Below are positions 22,246-34,004 of a stretch of DNA of 64,000 nt, piece after piece (the first letter of the stretch is position 1; the number at the start of each line of letters is the position of its first letter). The notes below the pieces were generated by a model. The model made no database searches. It was not told the DNA's origin and worked only from the letters and a program-made list of their open reading frames with translations. The stretch comes from Timema cristinae (lineage: Eukaryota; Arthropoda; Insecta; Phasmatodea; Timematidae), in the NCBI GenBank assembly GCA_039000515.1, contig JBCFYV010001001.1, positions 16,431,243 through 16,495,242 on the forward strand. Reading direction: 5' to 3'. Position numbers and translations under genes: made by a program.

Positions 22246-22442
22246 AAGCACATTGATGGGGTAGAGATGATGAAGGTATACTCTAAAGGAATTGCACCTG
22301 TATTTTCAAGGAGGGAGAGTGAGAAACTGTTTAGAATATAACACCTTCAGTATAACTTGTTGGAATTCGAACCCCGATCTCCCTGTTACCGGCAAAAAGA
22401 CTAGATAGATTTTACGTTTATACCACGTGCCACCGATGTGGA
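22246..22442 (-). repeat. SINE-B copy, right arm of an inverted pair
   Basis: On the minus strand the head is CATCGGTGGCACGTGGTATA and the B box GGGGTTCGAATTCC. The inverted neighbour makes a possible hairpin in any transcript. Confidence 0.7.
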
Positions 22443-22794
22443 TATCAGGACCGTAAAACTGTAAATGGAACAATAATTCAAAGGGGACAGCCAATAATTT
22501 CGGGGGGGAGGGGGGGGGGGGTTTGGTGGACACATGGACACATTCCCCAATTGCTGGAAGCTTAAAAAAATCTAAATGATAAACAGTTCTAGATGCTCAT
22601 TGAAGTGTGTTTTTTAGTGGTAAAATAATCCCCTAGCTGCCGAAGGCTTGGGAAATGTATAAATATTTAACACCTCTAGAAGCTCTCTGAAGTGCTTTTT
22701 ATGTTAACACAGCCCCCTAATTTGTACTTGTATCTTAATTTTGATATTGGTTGAACCATAAATAAAGCCATATATATTTTGTTCATAAAATTTC

Positions 22795-22951
22795 GTGGGG
22801 GTTTGAAACCCCAACCCACCCCCCGTACCGACTGAGCATCCGCCGTCTGTTGGTGAAGATAGTGCCATCTTCCCTGGATAGAGGTTTTCTTGAGATTATT
22901 AAAACGAACCCTCCAGCCGTAATTCTCAGTTTTATAAACAGGAGCGGCTAC

Positions 22952-22985
<34 letters not shown>

Positions 22986-23100
22986 GAGTGGTTCCTCATT
23001 TGTCCTTGTGGGGCTGAATAGACTCAGTTCCAGACCAACCGATTCACAGAAAAAGATGGAAACACCGGGGCTCAAATCCGGAACCTCTGGCTCAGAAACA
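22795..23100 (-). repeat. SINE-D copy with (TTA)n insertion
   Basis: It shares CATCCGCCGTCTGTTGGTGAA, TAATCTCAGTTTTATAAACAGG-like and GTGGTTCCTCATTTGTCCTT segments with 40215-40512. The tRNA-like B box lies at the right in reverse (rc of GGGGCTCAAATCCGG). A TTA run at 22951-22984 is inserted in the middle. Confidence 0.6.
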
Positions 23101-23485
23101 ATAACAAAATGAATAAGGTTGTACTCTGTTGTAAATTAAAACAATATATTAAGCGTTTTTTATGAATAGACTAGAAACTAAGCAGAGTTGGAGCTATAGC
23201 CTACATAACTTTACTTTAACTGTTTAATTAATAGAAAATATAATCATGATTATTTTCGACCTCAAGATTATGATAAACTAATATTGACGCTTTATGTTCT
23301 CCTAAATTATATAAAAAAATGAATCTTACATTTCCGATTGTCTGTATGTGTGTCTTCCTCTATTAGGGGATACAGTCAAAATGTTTGATTTTTGAAATTC
23401 TTAAAAATGGATTTAGAAATTTTGCTCAAGATTTATATCTGAAGAGTGAAAAGTATGATTATCGAAACAGGTCTCTGATGAAAAT

Positions 23486-23735
23486 AGGTTAGTCCAACTG
23501 TCTACTGAACTGAAGATCGCGGGTTCGATTCTCAACATGGACGAGAATTTATTATTGACGAAAATATGTATCTACCCTTTTAAAATGATAAATTAATGGC
23601 GGGGGACTGGATGTTGTACCTGTCCTAGTCTTAAATAAATTATAATATATATTAAGCTATGAAAGTCTGGTAGTGTAAAATAAAGGGTTTGAATAAGAAA
23701 CTGAAGGCTGGAAACATTAATGGATGTAAAAAAAA
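23486..23735 (+). repeat. SINE-C copy
   Basis: It contains CGGGTTCGATTCTCAACATG, ACTGGATGTTGTACCTGTCC and the tail GGCTGGAAACATTAATGGAT ending in poly(A). It matches the copy at 24888. Confidence 0.75.
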
Positions 23736-23969
23736 AAGGAAGAAAAATACGTTAATGGGTAATTTACTGATAAGTTATTTTATAAAATTTATTTTCTAAT
23801 ATTATTGTGTGTTACTATTTATTATATGTTAACCTCTTAGTTTACAAATATCACCATATTATTGTTAGTGATTTAATTAGCTCTCAGTTTATGATGCCAG
23901 GAATATGATATGTCTGAAGATTTATTCGGATCACGTTTGGATCCGGTGTATATAAATAACACTACCCCC

Positions 23970-24200
23970 CCCCCTCTCCACACCTTTCAAGTCGCTACAT
24001 GAAGCATTCAGGCAACACCGTCTTTATGTTGTGGGAGTGTAAGAGGGGGTGAGGGGGAGGTACATGTTGCCATGGTGACAAGACCCGCACCCCACCAAGC
24101 TTGACCCTGGTTGTGCACCCAACAGTCCTATAAAGAGCGAGTATTATCTTCACCTTGGACCATTCCTACTTCCCAAACTTTTTTGGGGGGTTAAGAATCT
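23970..24200. promoter_or_regulatory. low-repeat segment with an RFX X-box-like motif
   Basis: GTTGCCATGGTGAC at 24066-24079 fits the RFX X-box consensus. TATAAA lies at 24131-24136. No downstream coding exon is visible, so a regulatory role is only a possibility. Confidence 0.25.
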
Positions 24201-24419
24201 CTGTGAACATAATATTTAGGATATTTTTCGAAGAAAAAGGGACAGTAAGTAGTAGCAGAATATCCGAATTGATTTGTGACATTGGTGGTTTGGAAAATAA
24301 TCAAACATTCGGATGGTTGAATAAAATAAAATAAAACATTCTTATACACGAAAACACAATTTTACGATACTACTCACTTTGCACATTGGGGGCTCCGCCC
24401 TCAGACTCCCAGTGAATTT

Positions 24420-24720
24420 TCTTTGCGAGTGAATGTAAACTAATGTAATTCCAGAGCTTTTTTGGTCTTACTGTTTAACCACAAGAGACCACCAAAGAAA
24501 AGTCCGCACTAACTTTAAAGTTGCTCTGACATTTTGAATTTTTTTCAGGGGTTAGATTTTTTTTTTTACTTTTTGGAATTTTCCCACTGGTTACAGGCTA
24601 GAAGCTAGAAGTTTGTCAAATTTCAAGTTTCTAGCTCATCTGGAAGTTGGTAAACATTAATGTCAGTGAGTGAGTCAGACGTGTAGCTTTATAGTAGTAT
24701 AATTACTAGTAGTTCTGTGA
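24420..24720 (+). repeat. retroelement-tail-like dispersed repeat
   Basis: TCAAATTTCAAGTTTCTAGC followed by GTCAGTGAGTGAGTCAGACG is a pattern of many insect interspersed-repeat 3' ends. A sibling lies at 63737-63815. Confidence 0.4.
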
Positions 24721-24887
24721 GTAGTAGAGCTCACTTCCTCCATGTTTTTATTGTTACTTCATTATTAAGACTGCTCTTTGAATTTAAAATTGAAATATCT
24801 CCCGAAATTTCTCCTTGATTTGAAGTTGATATTTTCCCTTAGTTCTCAAGTAATATAGAGAACAAATTAACTATATAATTAATAGTG

Positions 24888-25163
24888 CATTCTTAGCTCA
24901 GTTGATTGCGTGTCTATCTACTGAGCTAAGGGTCCCTAGTTCGATTCTCGGCATGGCCAAAAAATCTATCGTTGGTGAAATGTGTGTTTACCCTTTCACA
25001 GTGAGGAATTAACAGCCGGGGGGACAGGATGTTGTGCTTTCCTAGTCCTTAGATTATAAGGTATATGAAGATACGGTAGGCCTTGCAAGCCGGTATTGGA
25101 AAATATATGGCTTGAATAAAAACTGACCCAAACCATGGGCTGGAAACTAATGGAACTAAAAAA
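24888..25163 (+). repeat. SINE-C copy, most complete
   Basis: The head is CTTAGCTCAGTTGATTGCGT, the B box AGTTCGATTCTCGGCATG, the middle CAGCCGGGGGGACAGGATGT, and the end GGCTGGAAACTAATGGAACT and poly(A). Length is about 275 bp. Confidence 0.85.
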
Positions 25164-25990
25164 AATTCAACTGTGCATTATACTAATAGAAAATAACATT
25201 TTTCACAGAGTTTAAGAGGTCCGTCTCGTAAAATATGTTTAAAAAAATACGTCCCAAGTACGTGATTGCTTGATTAGAATTTTAAATTCAAAATCATTTG
25301 AGATGATCGGCTGCCATATTGAAACGGATAGTCAATATTTAAAAAAACATGCGTTATAGCCTACATACTTTCTTCGGCCTAGGTTCAAAGAATTTCCATG
25401 AAAATTTTTGTTAAAATTGATCCACGCGTTTGAAAGTTATCTTGGAACAAACATCCGAACAAACACATGAAATACTAAATGGTTAAGTTAAAACCTTACC
25501 TTACTACACTCGGTCAATTATTTTTTATTATTATAAAAATCAAAGCTTAAAAAAAACCTTAAAACAGATGAAAACTAATACATTAACAAACATATAGTAA
25601 TTATTGCATTGTTGCTTCTCCTATCACGTAAAAAAGAAACGATTGCTTTTGCATAATTAAATAAATTATACCTGATGAAGGAAAGGGAAGGAAAATGTAT
25701 TACGGAAATATGTAAGTTTTAACAAATAAGTTTATTAAAAGGTAAACAAAAAGAAATATAATTACATGTGAGTGACAAGGTTTAAATTCAATTAATTAAT
25801 GATAACTGTGTTCCGTTATCGAATTAGAAAATATTAGATTAGACAAATAGGTATTATTACTTTGTCCACAAGGAACCGACAGTAGTTAAATAGAACATTT
25901 TGTTTATTTAAATAACTATAGAAATATGGATATTAGTTTGAATCATCTGCCAAAACTCGGCAACAGTAAAAAAGGAGAATTAAGTTTTAG
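25164..25990. other. AT-rich sequence, nothing firm
   Basis: 25390-25480 resembles retroelement 3' sequence (AAAATTGATCCACGCGTTTG, AAAGTTATC, AACAAACA). No coding signal is seen. Confidence 0.45.
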
Positions 25991-26000
25991 GCAATATAAA

Positions 26001-26254
26001 TTATAAATTATTATTATTATTAGCACCGCGTCTTACTACCCGTTCGGGTTGTACGCATTTACGCTAATGTGTAATGGTAGGGTGATTGTGAGATGAAATG
26101 AAGGACCTACAGTTTAACGTGGAATCCGAACCACGGTGGCGGCCTGGCATTCCCCACATTCACAAGATGTCTTGTCAGAGGTGAAGGAAGGGTTTGGTAA
26201 TCAGATAAATCTGTGCCGGGACCGAGGATTGAACCCCGGCCGCCAGCACAGAGG
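26001..26254 (-). repeat. SINE-A copy, 5'-truncated, exact TSD
   Basis: GGCAATATAAA flanks it at 25990-26000 and 26255-26265. The minus-strand copy lacks the A-box part of the tRNA-like head and ends in the usual (TAA)n tail. Confidence 0.93.
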
Positions 26255-26899
26255 GGCAATATAAAAAAGGACAATCTAGCCAGCCTAATATGAGAGGTCT
26301 AATTATGAATAATAGTGAAACAATTGAAAATAGAAACATAGCATCAAATCCTATATTTTTAGAGTTACCAAGAAGAATATAATTTAAGCTAGTTAGCTTG
26401 TATTAACCCTCATGGGCATTGCCAACAATCAGGTATCCACGCAGTAATTTACTATTTCCGGTCATTTCCTAATGAGTACTGCCAGAGCAACCAATAGTAA
26501 ATCCATACATTTACCCATTAATAGGGCATACAATAGCTAATACAAACTATCTTTGAACACTAGAATAAATATGGCGCCTGAAGGGGCTGAAAGAAAGCAT
26601 TATCCTCGCGGGCCACTACTTCAATCTAGTAGTTCTCCCACAGGTTGCGTACCATAAGTAGTTACACAAACAAGACTTTAATCGTGACTGCGAGTAGTCA
26701 CTGACCTAACTAGGTCCAAGAAGAAAATGTTGGATTATCTGATTGTTGCCATAAAAAGATTCTAAACGAGATCATACCGTTTAGGGTGTAATGAAAATAT
26801 TACAATTCTCAAGGACTTAGAAAAGGAAATCAAATTCACGGACCCAGTATACTCAATCACCTGGTCCTATACATATGTAGAGCATAGAGCCCTCGTATT

Positions 26900-27205
26900 T
26901 AAACTATGCCTTATGGGCATAGGGAAATAATCGTCAGAAAATCTTACTAAAGAAACTATGTCTGATGGACATAGAAAATAATGTTAGACATCCTGACTAA
27001 ATAAATCATGTCTGATGGACAGAAAATATTGTCAGAACTTCTGACATTAAACCTTGTGTCTGATGGACATTGAAAATAACTCAGACACTCTAACACAATA
27101 CACTATGCCTGGTAGACATATAAAATAAAAATGACATTCTAATACATGAAACTATGTCTGAGGGACATAGATAGCAACGTCAGACTTTCCTGACATGATA
27201 CTCAA
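26900..27205 (+). repeat. degenerate tandem repeat of about 50 bp, 6 units, each with a small hairpin
   Basis: Units carry CTATGTCTGATGGACATAG, a 7-bp stem around a 5-base loop, followed by AAAATAATGTCAGAC-type sequence. The first unit has CTATGCCTTATGGGCATAG, where both stem sides changed together. Other units are partly broken. Confidence 0.7.
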
Positions 27206-27640
27206 TATTTCTCATAAGAGGCTTCCTCTGCGACGCGGCCGTGAGTCCGACGCCTGCACATTGTGGCCATCGGTAGTCCTCGGTGCTGAAGTTGTATGTA
27301 GTAGTTCCTTCTCCGGTGAATACATACAATGGAATACAAAAATGTGATCCACGGGGAATCTTTATATAGCGACAGAACTGGCCCGGAGCACAACAGGAGA
27401 TCTGGGGAAAAGAGGGGAAGGGGGGAGAGTTGCGAAAAAATCCACTTCCTCACTAGCGCTGTCAACAGGAGTGGCGAGCAGAGACAGTAATCTCTCTTTT
27501 CTTTGATGTGTGCCCTTCGATCAAGACGTGAAATGCTCGCGATACCGAAATGGTCCGCTGGGGCAATGTTTCTCGACGCTTGGCCGTTTCCCGGCGACAT
27601 CAATTCTGAGTGAGTCACTACCTGTCTCTTCTTATTGGAA
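27206..27640 (-). other. GC-richer segment with TATA box; possible LTR or promoter on the minus strand
   Basis: Read on the minus strand, a GC-rich stretch with AACGGCC and CCAGCGG precedes TATATAAAG (rc of 27362-27370). An open frame of 138 residues covers 27618-27202 but has no recognisable domain. A TATA box about 250 bases into a GC-rich block is compatible with a retrotransposon LTR or a promoter; I see no primer-binding site, polypurine tract or second LTR. Confidence 0.3.
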
Positions 27641-28335
27641 CAGTTTAGTATTTGTTATCTTGTTTTAATTGTCTTTATGGAATTTTGATTGTATATGTCA
27701 TATTATATAAATTACATGTTACATTATAAAATATTGAATAGCAATGGATAAAAATAACGACAACGCGGTCTGATTCGACGAGTCGAAAGGGGTCTTGGTT
27801 GCGGTGATTCTGTTAACCGGTAATTCGGATGGCCGGAACTCAGATTATCAACTTTATACTGTATTATTTTATGTAGCAATTTGTGTGTGTGAGATACATT
27901 TTCAATGTTAATGTTTCAGTGTTTTAATTTTTCTTACATTTTTATATGAACTCTTAATGGGATACTAATATTTAATATATTTTTAATAAACATAAAACAC
28001 TCTTATTTTTCTTATATACTATGTCGAGATGAGAATAAAAACCAAACACGAATCGAAGGTCACGTTTTCTAAGCAGCGTTTAGAATATGCGTAGTTTTCG
28101 ATCCGCAATTCGTGTTTGCGCGATTCGACAGTTTGACGTAAATTCGTCTATTTGCTCGAACTGGGGTGATTCGTAATTCGCCACTTAATTATTCGTGGTG
28201 CCGGTGCACGCCAGAAACCTTGAGTAGTTAAGATTTAAAAATGTACTCTCTCTTTTATTTTCTATGTTAAAAAAAGCCTTTTGCTTGAATCTCAGCCAGG
28301 AATACTAAGGTAAGGGGTGTTAATTCGAGACTTAT

Positions 28336-28610
28336 TATATTATAATTACTAGCCCCGCGTCTTACCACCCGTTCGGGTTATACGTACTTACGCTAATGTG
28401 AAATGTTAGTAGGTGATTGTGAGATGAAATGGAGGACCTAAAGTTTAACGTGGAATCTGAACCACGGTGGAGGCCTGACATTCCCACACATGTCTTGTCA
28501 GAGGTGAAGGAAGGGTTTGGTAATCAGATAAATTTTTGCCGTGACCGAGGATTGAACACCGGACCCCCAGCACAAATCCGACACCTTACCCCTAGACCGC
28601 CAGGTCATCA
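28336..28610 (-). repeat. SINE-A copy, full head, 8-bp TSD
   Basis: AGACTTAT flanks it at 28328-28335 and 28611-28618. The minus-strand head GATGACCTGGCGGTCTAGGG and B box are present. The (TAA)n tail has decayed. The frame of 65 residues at 28429 is inside this SINE. Confidence 0.9.
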
Positions 28611-28729
28611 AGACTTATCTATATAATTTTATTTTACCCTTTAATAATAACGCGGGTGCACTTATAATAAAAATATCCACCTTAATTCTTACCTCTTAGC
28701 TTTAGCCTTTAATAACGTAGGGGTTACCC

Positions 28730-28877
28730 ACCTCGGTGCCGCATGGTCTAAGGCGTCACTCTTGCAATAGACTAGACTGCCGATGACGGTGATATCAAGG
28801 TTCGATCCCGGTTGGGTGTATAGAATAATTAGTACATGAGCGTGTAACCCTAACGGGTAGTAGGACACGGTGCTAAA
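28730..28877 (+). repeat. SINE-B copy with internal deletion
   Basis: The head CGCATGGTCTAAGGCGTCAC and B box GGTTCGATCCCGG jump to the tail ATTAGTACATGAGCGTGTAA and AACGGGTAGTAGGACACGG, with the middle missing. Confidence 0.8.
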
Positions 28878-28999
28878 AAACAAAACGTACTCATAAAACA
28901 AAACCTCTTGCGTTAAAATTTTTAAAAAATCCCAAAAATAACTGAGCAAATACTTGTACTACGTGTTTTAGATGTTCAGTGTCGTGTCGTGGAATGTTT

Positions 29000-29600
29000 T
29001 CAGAGGAAACATAGCTGTTTAAAATGTACCTGTGACATGTTCTCACACTCTAGATCCCCCCTTTGACCAATAAAATATGGGCTCTTTTCTCCATTCTTCA
29101 AACGGTTGAGCGTTTTACTGAGTGCTGAGAATAATTCACAGTTACAGTCTAAGCAAACCCTGCTTACCCTGCCACCACTCACGTCACGCCACTGAAGATG
29201 TTTCACTGATTGTACAGGGGAGTAGTTCTCTACCCTCCCCCGCCTCCCCGATCCCACCTCTGCCTTCTAATTGTTCTCTTTTTGCCTCTTCACGTAATTA
29301 TCTTGTTTTATGCGGCCTCCCCGCCATCTTCTCACACTACGGGGGTTCCCAAGAGTGCCGCCTCGGGGCTACACGACTACCGCGAGGGACTACATTAAAG
29401 GAATCAACTTCTCAGAGGTGATTGTGTTTTCGGAACAAGAGAGGCTGTTGTTTGTTTTTTTGCTTTGTGGGGGAGGGGAGAATAGGAATATTTCCTATGT
29501 AAAGGTTGGATACCCTCCTCCTGAGAGTTGTGATGTTGTTTTGTTTTATAACCAGAAGGGTCCAAGGATTTTGGCAGAAAAGGTGATTTAAAAAAATACA
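29000..29600. other. GC-moderate unique sequence, unassigned
   Basis: Overlapping reading frames of 62-99 residues occur on both strands with no domain I recognise and no convincing splice pattern. I treat them as chance frames in sequence of higher GC. Confidence 0.35.
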
Positions 29601-30396
29601 AACCTTTCTGCTGTCTTCATTGATAACATTTTACTATGCTAGTATTACTTTATCTTTGGAAGAAGTTACATGAAAGGTGGATAGAAACATATAAAAGGGA
29701 ACAAACACAATATGGCTTTTACAATGAAAAGAATACAGTTTACACTTTATAATTCATTCATGATCTAAGCTTACTTGGATGATAGCTCAAAAATTATTAG
29801 AAATAGTCCCTAATACATCCTACGGCAACAACTGACATCTATCACTTTGGATCACTGTAATGAAAATATATGGTAATATAAGAATGTGATGGTTAATCAC
29901 AGTAATTTATACCAATATTATTTATATATTTGAGATCGGACACAAAGCTTATTTGTTGTTTTATTCCACTTAAAAAGAATATTATTCACATTACTTTCAC
30001 CAAAGGTCTAAATTATAGCTTCAAAATGGCGACCGACGAATTTAAACCATGTGATTGAACGTGACGGAAACAAGTTCTTTACAATGATGCACCCACACAG
30101 TGGATAGAAACATTTTATTCAGTTAAATATTTCTAAATAAGATAAAATAATTATAAAATGATTTATTGTATGTAAAAAAATGAAACGTATTTTCTTTTTC
30201 CTAAGTAAATACGATGCCTGTATTAAAAGGTATTGATTAGGCACTATATTACACATAGTAAATAACGTTCCAAAACGAAGAATAAGTACTTTTAATTATG
30301 TTTAAAATATTGTTTCGAGTTGGATAAAAATAATTTATTAAAAGTAATGGACTATTATGAGAAAACTTAAGTTTACGTTATTTTAAATGTAAAATA
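29600..30396. other. AT-rich sequence, nothing recognised
   Basis: No exon-like or family signal. Confidence 0.55.
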
Positions 30397-30407
30397 TAAC
30401 AGGTAAT

Positions 30408-30601
30408 AATCTGATTTCCAAACCCTTCCTTCACCTCTGACAAAACATCTTGTGAATGTGGGGAATGCCAGGCCGCCACCGTGGTTCGGATTCCACGTTA
30501 AACTGTAGGTCCTTCATTTCATCTCACAATCACCCTACCATTACACATTAGCGTAAGTGCGTATAACCCGAGCGGTAGTAAGACGCGGTGCTAATAATAA
30601 A
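30408..30601 (+). repeat. SINE-A copy, 5'-truncated, exact TSD
   Basis: TAACAGGTAAT flanks it at 30397-30407 and 30602-30612. It starts at AATCTGATTTCCAAACCC, without the tRNA-like head, and ends GACGCGGTGCTAATAATAAA. Confidence 0.93.
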
Positions 30602-30699
30602 TAACAGGTAATTAAAAAATTTAACATTTATAGAAAACCAGTGAACTTTTAAAATGATATATCTATGTCTAGTTGACAAAGTAAATGAGCATAGCCTAC

Positions 30700-30947
30700 T
30701 TTGGAAGTCACATGGTCTAAGGCGTCACTCTCGCAATAGACTAGACTGCCGATGACTGGTAGATCGGTGTTTGAATCCCGGTCGGATGTACTGAGGATGT
30801 TTTTTCCTAAGTGGTTTTTCCACTATCTTTCTCTAACGCAAATGCGGGTATACTTCCTCTAAATTCAATCTTCTTATTCCTCAACTTACTAACGTAATTA
30901 GCACATATGGGTATAGCCTGAACAGGTAGTAAGATGTTGTACTAGTT
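30700..30947 (+). repeat. SINE-B copy
   Basis: The head is CACATGGTCTAAGGCGTCAC, the B box GTTTGAATCCCGGTCGG, and the tail GAACAGGTAGTAAGATG. Confidence 0.85.
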
Positions 30948-31334
30948 TCTTTAATGCTCATAAATAAGACACATGCCAACTTTAAAAAGTATTTTAACCC
31001 TCTACCATCGTCAATATTCGAACAGTCAAAAACAACTTTTCAAATTCCCTGGATTTAGTCTAGGTTGGATCATTATGGAAAAAAAAGGTGAGGCACAAAT
31101 ATCTAGGTCCTAACCATAGAGATAGTTCGAAGCGTGAATGATCCACTAGCTGTAACGTGCGCATATAAATCAATTAGTAAGAAGTAGAGAGCCTTGTAAC
31201 AGGTATTAACACTTGCTTATATGAGAGCCCCTTGATTGTGGCAACCTATCGTACTCGCCAGTTGAGCGGGGCTATATAAGCTTTCTGAATATTTGGACCA
31301 AAGTCGGTCACACAATTAATACACTTGAACTTAA

Positions 31335-31736
31335 GGTGGGATGGAAAGAGACGATAGAAAAAGCCAATGTTTTTGCTGTTTTTATGACATAACTTTTTTT
31401 TTGCATAAAAAAAATATATTGCTCCAGTACAAGCATAGATTTTAATTTTCTTCACATGTTGACATAAAAATTTCTTGAATATATGTCAAGGGTGTTCTGG
31501 AATTTAATAACAACTTTTTCTCTTTATTTAAAAAGTTTGTTAGATAATGCCACCATGCTCATGAAAGATATTCGGGAAATGTTGATATCAACATGTGAAG
31601 AAAATTAAACTTTATGTTTGTACAGAAAAATCAATAATTGTATTTATTTTAGCAAAAAAAAAAGTGTTGCCATTAAAAAAACCGAAAAAAACACCGACAT
31701 TTCCTTGCGTCCTATTCCATCTCACCTTAAGGGACA
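31335..31736. mobile_element. palindromic MITE flanked by TTAA, about 402 bp
   Basis: The left end GGTGGGATGGAA and right end TTCCATCTCACC are inverted. TTAA flanks both sides (31331-31334 and 31737-31740). Arms of about 170 bp include GCAAAAAAAAA and TTTTCTTCACATGTTGA against TCAACATGTGAAGAAAATTA. TTAA duplication is the piggyBac hallmark but also occurs by chance in AT-rich DNA, so the class is tentative. Relatives lie at 4478, 20750, 38030 and 41748. Confidence 0.75.
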
Positions 31737-31740
31737 TACA

Positions 31741-32430
31741 AATTAAAATTTAAAAAATATGGTATTTATTTACACAATACTTTTCTGACTTACAAATGTA
31801 AATGTTTAGATAGTGAAAAGCTAGTATCAGGAAACTACAATTATGACATCTCGTAGCATATGTTGTACTGTTAAATACACGGGTTATATTATTATTGTCA
31901 TTTATTAATTGTATCGAATGCTCCGTGCTTCACAGCAATCATATTATAACTTGTATAATCGTGATCCATTTTAACATAAAACATGGCTAATGACTTTTTA
32001 TTTTCCAAATTTAAAATAGGCCTACTAAAAATACCCACAAGAAAAAAAGGCTGATTGTTTCTCAATAATTATCCAACAAACTTTCACTTTAAGTTCCCAA
32101 CATTCTGAACTATTGACGTCAAGAGGTTTTATTTTAGATTAAAGTAACAATTGTGTTATCTTATTATTATTATATTATTGTTTAAAGGCCCATCGACACA
32201 TCGAGGTCATTAGGGCCTTGTATTGTGTTATCGATCTCATTGCCTGCCATACTTAGAAATCTTAGAGACACACTCAAGCATAACATTTTATGTCTATAAG
32301 TTTAAGTTGTTTGTATTGTGAAACCACCTTTATTCTTATATTTAACCAGAGATCAGGGAAGAAAATAGCTGATCATCCTATTAGTTACAAAATGCTAGCA
32401 AGATTGAACTATATAAACAATTACGTGCTA
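31741..32430. other. AT-rich sequence, nothing firm
   Basis: Contains a short TTATTATTATATTATTG run at about 32160 and no supported feature. Confidence 0.5.
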
Positions 32431-32439
32431 ACTTACCCA

Positions 32440-32870
32440 AAAGCATTAAGAATTCTAAGGTTAATTGCCGCAATTACCAAAGTACGCCACAAATCCCTAT
32501 CTTGAGCTAGTTCTATCCAGTCCACCTCATTACACCCTATTTCATTCAGGTTCATTCTAATGTTATCCTTCCATCTGTGTCTAGGTCTTTCCAATGGTCT
32601 CTTCCCATTGAGTTCGCCAGTCAATACCTTGAAAATTGTTCTAGAATCCCCCTTTCACGCTGCATGTCCTGTCCACTGTGATCTACGAGATTTGACTATC
32701 CCAACAATGTCTTGTGATGAGTACAGGTTATGTAACTCATCATTATGTAAACTCCTCCATCCCTTTTTGGAGCAAATATCTTCATAAGCACCTTGTTTTC
32801 GAGCATCCTGAATTTGTTTTCGTTTTCTTAGGAAAAATGCCGTGTTTAGCAATCAAAGAGTAGCCTACAT
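32440..32870 (-). pseudogene. LINE reverse-transcriptase ORF 3' fragment (family 2)
   Basis: Two overlapping minus-strand frames give NDELHNLYSSQDIVGIVKSR and then GKRPLERPRHRWKDNIRMNL, followed by EVDWIELAQDRDLWRTL. This is the common C-terminal end of a LINE RT ORF in insects. A frameshift near 32640 separates the two pieces. A second copy is at 40545-41345. Confidence 0.8.
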
Positions 32871-32879
32871 CTTATAAAA

Positions 32880-33715
32880 CTATAAACAATACCGTTCAAA
32901 AGTAGAAACATATTTTTCATTTTTTCTATTGTTCTTGTTCTTTTGAACGTCCTATTTTTACTCACGCTCCTTAAAAGTTACAAATTAAACTTCAGATTAT
33001 TTGCAACACAATTTATAAAAGTACAATTTGTAGGAGAGTTGAATATTTAGAAAATTTTGGACTTGGTAATAGTCACTGTAGTACGTTTAACATCTCTTAG
33101 TAATTAGTTTTTTTGCACCAACCACAAATATCTTGTATTATTATTTACAATATTTCTGACATTTAGTTTTTAGTCCTAATGACTAACGTAAATTTTAGTT
33201 TGTTTCAGCATTAGTAATTCATATGGTGATTTTACTTTAATAATAATTAAATGTAATTTATTTGTATAAAATTGAATCCTTAATTACTGAAATTTTGTAA
33301 TTAAAATCATTAAGCACAAAATACTGGCATGTGTTTCATAGGAATATGTTCTTTACTTTGCAGGCGTAACCTTACAATTTTTCAAAACCAATAGTTTAAA
33401 AATCAATGCCTCAATTTCTCCCAAGTTAAAGGAATTAAGATCGAAACACATTTTATTATTACTTTGTTTCGGAGTTATATCGTTAATCTAACACCGACTA
33501 TTGGCTTTGGTTTGATCAAAATTCTCTGCATAACGTGACTCCATTAAAATGGTCCCTTCAGTTAATGTAGGCCTACACTTATGAGTCAAATTAAAGTAAA
33601 ATACTAATTCGGGAGGGGGGGGGGCATTAAAAAGCATTTATCATAGATTAGAATAATATTGTAAAGGTTTTTAGAGTTATTGCTTTATACTTGGGACTAT
33701 TTATTTCTCTTTAAT
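32880..33715. other. AT-rich sequence, nothing recognised
   Basis: A short inverted pair at 32890-32950 (CGTTCAAAAGTAG / TTCTTTTGAACG) and a G run at 33614-33625 are the only structures. Confidence 0.5.
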
Positions 33716-33729
33716 CACCACCCCCACTC

Positions 33730-33950
33730 CAACCAGTGGCTTACTATCCATCCGGGCTATGCGCAATTAACTACACTAATTGAGTAAGGGAGAGTATGGA
33801 GGAATGTATAGGAAATGTATCAGCATTTGAGCGAGGAAAAGGTGTAAAACTATTTAAGGAAAAAAAAACACCTCATTACACGCATCCAAGATTAGAACAT
33901 CAAGCGTCCCGTCATCATTATACCAGCCTATTTCGAAAGTGACACCTTAG
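33730..33950 (-). repeat. SINE-B copy, diverged
   Basis: The + strand order is CTTACTATCCATCCGGGCTA (tail), AATGTATCAGCATTTGAGCG, CACCTCATTACACGCATCCA and a diverged B box and head, as in a minus-strand SINE-B. Confidence 0.6.
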
Positions 33951-34004
33951 TAAGACCATTCAAACACCAACGTAAGTTTGAGTAATTTAATATTCAAAAC
34001 CCTG

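Noticed and set aside
22676..22999. Minus-strand frame beginning with an Asn run
   Set aside because: The Asn run is a (TTA)n microsatellite and the rest is SINE-D.
28429..28626. Plus-strand frame of 65 residues, also its sibling at 60051-60266
   Set aside because: Both are translations of SINE-A.
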